Assembly: GCA_028708005.1 (NCBI GenBank)
Contig: JAQVZV010000041.1
Coordinates: 1-7,054, forward strand
Direction: 5' to 3'
From: Bacilli bacterium
GTDB lineage: Bacteria > Bacillota_I > Bacilli_A > RF39 > UBA660
Length of the DNA: 7,054 nt
A program made the translations under genes and the position numbers. Position 1 is the stretch's first letter. Every line of letters begins with the position of its first letter. Shown piece by piece: positions 5,295-7,054 of the stretch. Below the pieces are notes generated by a model. The model was not told the origin of the DNA, searched no databases, and worked only from the letters and a program-made list of their open reading frames with translations.

Positions 5295-6290
5295 ATGAAA
5301 TTAAAACTAGTTGAAAGTTTATATGATATAGAGTTAACACCAACAGAAATTAAAGAAAATTTATTACCTGAATCTTTTGATATATTGGAAGCTAATGACA
5401 AATATAATAAACTTACCTTAGGAGATATATTAAGTATTTGTGATGAATTATTTGATAATGTAGAACCTGAAGATCTTCAAAAGGTAAAAACTCTAATAAA
5501 AGATGTAGTTTTAGATCAACTTGGTATATTTAACATTAAGGAAAGTTATGAAGATACTATAAACCTTAATGGCAAGCTCGTTCAAAAGTTTATTATCAAA
5601 ACGCTTGCAAGAGCTTTAGATGCTTTCAGAAAAAACGAGCCATTTAAAAACTATGGAGATCCGAGTGCTGAATCTATTGAAACAGTTAACAATAAAATAA
5701 ATCAAAAACTTAATATTGATTCTTCTGAACAGCGTATAGAACAATTAAGAGCAAAATTTGAGACAAAATTTAAGGAAGCAGCCAAATCATTCGCTGACTG
5801 GTGCGCAAAAAGCACAAAAGTAGTTAAAAACAATAAAAAAATTTATGTAACATTAGAATGGCTAATGGCATCAATAGAATCTATAAATGCTAAATATCCA
5901 GATACAATTCAGAATTTAGATCAATGGTTAGATAAACTAAGTAATGCATATGTTAGTAGAGAAGATTTTGCGAAAATTAAAAACGCAGGAATTAAGACAT
6001 GGGGATTTGCAATTACAGCATCTTTAAACGTTAAGGCCCTTCATAAGTTAGAAAAAGACGCATTAGATAATCCTATAGCTGAATCTGTGTATAAAGATAT
6101 TAAGACTGCTACCACTGTAAAGAATGTTGCAACAGCTTCTCCTTCTGTTCTTATTAATAATAAGTTGACAGGAAGTGAGTGGGTTATATCTCTTATTGAA
6201 TATTTAAATGATCTAGATGATAAAAGATATATTGGCATAGGAGATAATGAAAATAAAAATTTAGATTTTAATTTTGCACAATATGATTAG
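5295..6290 (+). CDS. Hypothetical helical protein, 331 aa, last gene of the structural operon
   Basis: I do not recognise this family. The leader reads ATAGGAGACATGAATG. The first ATG (5291) gives only seven codons before TGA, and is two bases from the Shine-Dalgarno site, so the ATG at 5295 is the start, 13 bases after the upstream stop. The product begins MKLKLVESLYDIELTPTE and is predominantly helical. It has an acidic N-terminal third, a charged helical middle (about 135-185, EQRIEQLRAKFETKFKEAAK and onward) that may form a coiled coil, aromatic helices around WLMASIESINAKYP (189-202) and WLDKLSNAY (211-219), and a short acidic tail. No membrane span or catalytic motif is visible. It ends with TAG followed by AAA TAA TAA, then the terminator at 6301. 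Co-transcription with the two genes before it suggests a virion or assembly role; this is inference from position only. Confidence 0.68.
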   Translation: MKLKLVESLYDIELTPTEIKENLLPESFDILEANDKYNKLTLGDILSICDELFDNVEPEDLQKVKTLIKDVVLDQLGIFNIKESYEDTINLNGKLVQKFIIKTLARALDAFRKNEPFKNYGDPSAESIETVNNKINQKLNIDSSEQRIEQLRAKFETKFKEAAKSFADWCAKSTKVVKNNKKIYVTLEWLMASIESINAKYPDTIQNLDQWLDKLSNAYVSREDFAKIKNAGIKTWGFAITASLNVKALHKLEKDALDNPIAESVYKDIKTATTVKNVATASPSVLINNKLTGSEWVISLIEYLNDLDDKRYIGIGDNENKNLDFNFAQYD

Positions 6291-6300
6291 AAATAATAAC

Positions 6301-6333
6301 GGAGCATTTACTGTAAAGTATGCTCCTTTTTTT
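6301..6333 (+). terminator. Intrinsic terminator closing the structural operon
   Basis: GGAGCAT (6301-6307) pairs exactly with ATGCTCC (6320-6326). Inside, ACT/AGT (6310-6312/6317-6319) adds three pairs around a GTAA tetraloop after a TT bulge. Seven T residues follow directly (6327-6333). It lies ten bases after the TAG of the 331-aa gene and ahead of a strong new promoter, so it marks a clean transcription-unit boundary. Confidence 0.92.
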
Positions 6334-6346
6334 AGTTGTCTTAACG

Positions 6347-6375
6347 TTGATTTTAATTTATATATAGTATATAAT
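6347..6375 (+). promoter_or_regulatory. Strong vegetative-type promoter for the 42-aa/guanylate kinase unit
   Basis: TTGATT (6347-6352) and TATAAT (6370-6375) are separated by exactly 17 bases of AT-rich DNA. This is four of six consensus bases at -35 and six of six at -10. Transcription would start near 6382, about 29 bases before the ATG at 6411. Lying just after an intrinsic terminator, it suggests the following genes are read by host RNA polymerase, independently of the upstream operon. Confidence 0.8.
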
Positions 6376-6410
6376 ATATATGTGTTAAGTTAAGAGAGGT
6401 GAAATTTGCT

Positions 6411-6539
6411 ATGTTAAATTACAGACAAATAAATGTTAACCCAACAGGTTGGAACACTGGAGATTGCTCAACTACGGCTATTGTTTCTTGCCTTGAATTG
6501 TATATTGATTATATAGAATATAAAGGAGGTAGAAAATGA
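6411..6539 (+). CDS. Truncated small phage protein (INVNPxGxxxGDC family remnant), 42 aa
   Basis: ATG 6411 follows AGAGGTGA (6395-6402), eight bases upstream. The first 30 residues read MLNYRQINVNPTGWNTGDCS then TTAIVSCLEL. This resembles the N-terminus of a widespread uncharacterised phage/prophage family with the pattern I/L-N-x-NPxGxxxGDCxxRA(I/L), normally well over 100 residues and suspected to have a papain-like fold with that Cys as nucleophile. Here the usual Arg after the Cys is Thr (CSTTAI) and the chain stops at 42 residues, ending YKGGRK. It therefore looks like a truncated remnant with a new C-terminus. Its TGA overlaps the next ATG (ATGA), and its final codons carry the next gene's AAAGGAGGT, so it may persist as a leader for translational coupling. 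The family is recalled from memory; the truncation is what the sequence shows if that recall is right. Confidence 0.6.
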   Translation: MLNYRQINVNPTGWNTGDCSTTAIVSCLELYIDYIEYKGGRK

Positions 6540-7054
6540 GCAAAAAATTAATAATCCTTATAGGAAAATGTGCTGTTGGGAAATCAGAGGTAGATAAAAG
6601 ATTAGGTGAATTGGGTTTTAACAGATGTATATCACACACCACAAGGCCTGCACGACGATCAGAACAAAATGATGTCGACTATCATTTTATCAGCGCAGAA
6701 CAATATGATGATATGCATGATCAATTTTTAGAGACAACTGATTATATTATAAATAGGAATCAATGGAAATATGGTTTACATAAAGATAGTATCAAAGAGG
6801 GGTATAATGTTGTAGTTGTAAACACAGGTGGTTTAATGCAAATTTTAGAAGCAAAACCAGAAGATGTTGAAATATTTGTAATTTGGTTAAAAGCTCCATT
6901 AGCAACAACTATTGTAAGATTTTTAACTCGCGAAGGTGATACATTAGCGCTCAGAAGTAACCTTATTGATAGACTTATAAGGGATAGTAAAGATTTTGAT
7001 AACAAGTTAGAATCAAAACTTTGTCAATACGAGAAAAAAGGAATGTTAACATAT
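6536..7054 (+). CDS. Guanylate kinase-like nucleoside monophosphate kinase, 3' end outside window
   Basis: Predicted to phosphorylate GMP or dGMP with ATP in the cytosol, supplying nucleotides for phage DNA synthesis. ATG 6536 follows AAAGGAGGT (6522-6530) by five bases and overlaps the upstream stop. The 173 visible residues show the P-loop GKCAVGKS (10-17; the family usually has GPSGxGKS), the GMP-binding segment SHTTRPARRSE (33-43) followed by DVDYHFIS (46-53), the KYG motif (78-80; usually a Tyr-Gly that contacts guanine), a hydrophobic strand VVVVNTGG (92-99) where cellular enzymes have D-x-x-G, and a lid-like RFLTRE (128-133). The frame stays open at base 7054. Cellular enzymes are about 185-210 residues, so only a short end is missing. 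Substitutions in the P-loop and in the DxxG position mark a divergent phage branch; dGMP preference is possible but not shown. Confidence 0.88.
   Translation, partial: MSKKLIILIGKCAVGKSEVDKRLGELGFNRCISHTTRPARRSEQNDVDYHFISAEQYDDMHDQFLETTDYIINRNQWKYGLHKDSIKEGYNVVVVNTGGLMQILEAKPEDVEIFVIWLKAPLATTIVRFLTREGDTLALRSNLIDRLIRDSKDFDNKLESKLCQYEKKGMLTY

Noticed and set aside
5291..5314. ATG at 5291 as the start of the third operon gene
   Set aside because: It is only two bases from the ribosome site and reaches TGA after seven codons; the ATG at 5295 is in the long frame.
6288..6296. Possible recoding of TAG, since the 331-aa gene ends TAG AAA TAA TAA
   Set aside because: Reading through would add only two residues, no other gene here has an in-frame TAG, and no suppressor tRNA with anticodon CTA can be drawn.

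Overview
This AT-rich window reads like part of a large tailed-phage genome, or a related prophage, infecting a low-GC Gram-positive (Firmicutes-type) host. The support is: every gene is on the + strand; Shine-Dalgarno sites are strong (AAAGGAG, TAGGAG, AAAGGAGGT); one promoter matches the vegetative sigma consensus closely; there is a tRNA cluster; genes are tightly packed, one pair overlapping by ATGA; and there is a run of large unrecognised proteins that look structural. No portal, terminase or major capsid gene lies inside the window, so the phage assignment is inference. Stops are TAA, TAG and TGA, consistent with the standard code.

Layout. (1) 1-137: the 3' end of a SLOG/DUF2493-type nucleotide-binding protein. 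(2) 144-721: a probable -10 box, then a tRNA-Val(TAC)-like gene with a faulty acceptor stem, a well-formed tRNA-His(GTG) with G-1 and encoded CCA, an 81-codon unknown gene, and a third tRNA-like gene with a good acceptor, D-arm and T-arm but no normal anticodon arm. (3) 727-1202: about 475 bases without a convincing gene, holding several small inverted repeats, a strong intrinsic terminator (994-1037) and the first copy of a 28-base repeat. (4) 1203-6290: a three-gene operon of a 1177-aa acidic zinc-ribbon protein, a 170-aa probable virion/neck protein and a 331-aa helical protein, closed by a second intrinsic terminator (6301-6333). (5) 6347-7054: a new transcription unit with a strong promoter, a 42-codon remnant of a common small phage protein family, and an overlapping guanylate-kinase-like gene that runs off the window.

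How the parts fit. The tRNA block and the last unit look like host-takeover or nucleotide-metabolism functions: tRNA supply, SLOG, and (d)GMP phosphorylation. The central operon looks like a late structural module. Terminators at 994-1037 and 6301-6333 bracket that module.

The observations most worth a second look are the two abnormal tRNAs that share a nearly identical 5' half, the repeat found both before the large gene and at its stop codon, and the large acidic zinc-ribbon protein with an internal domain duplication. No defence system, CRISPR array, integrase or insertion sequence is visible.
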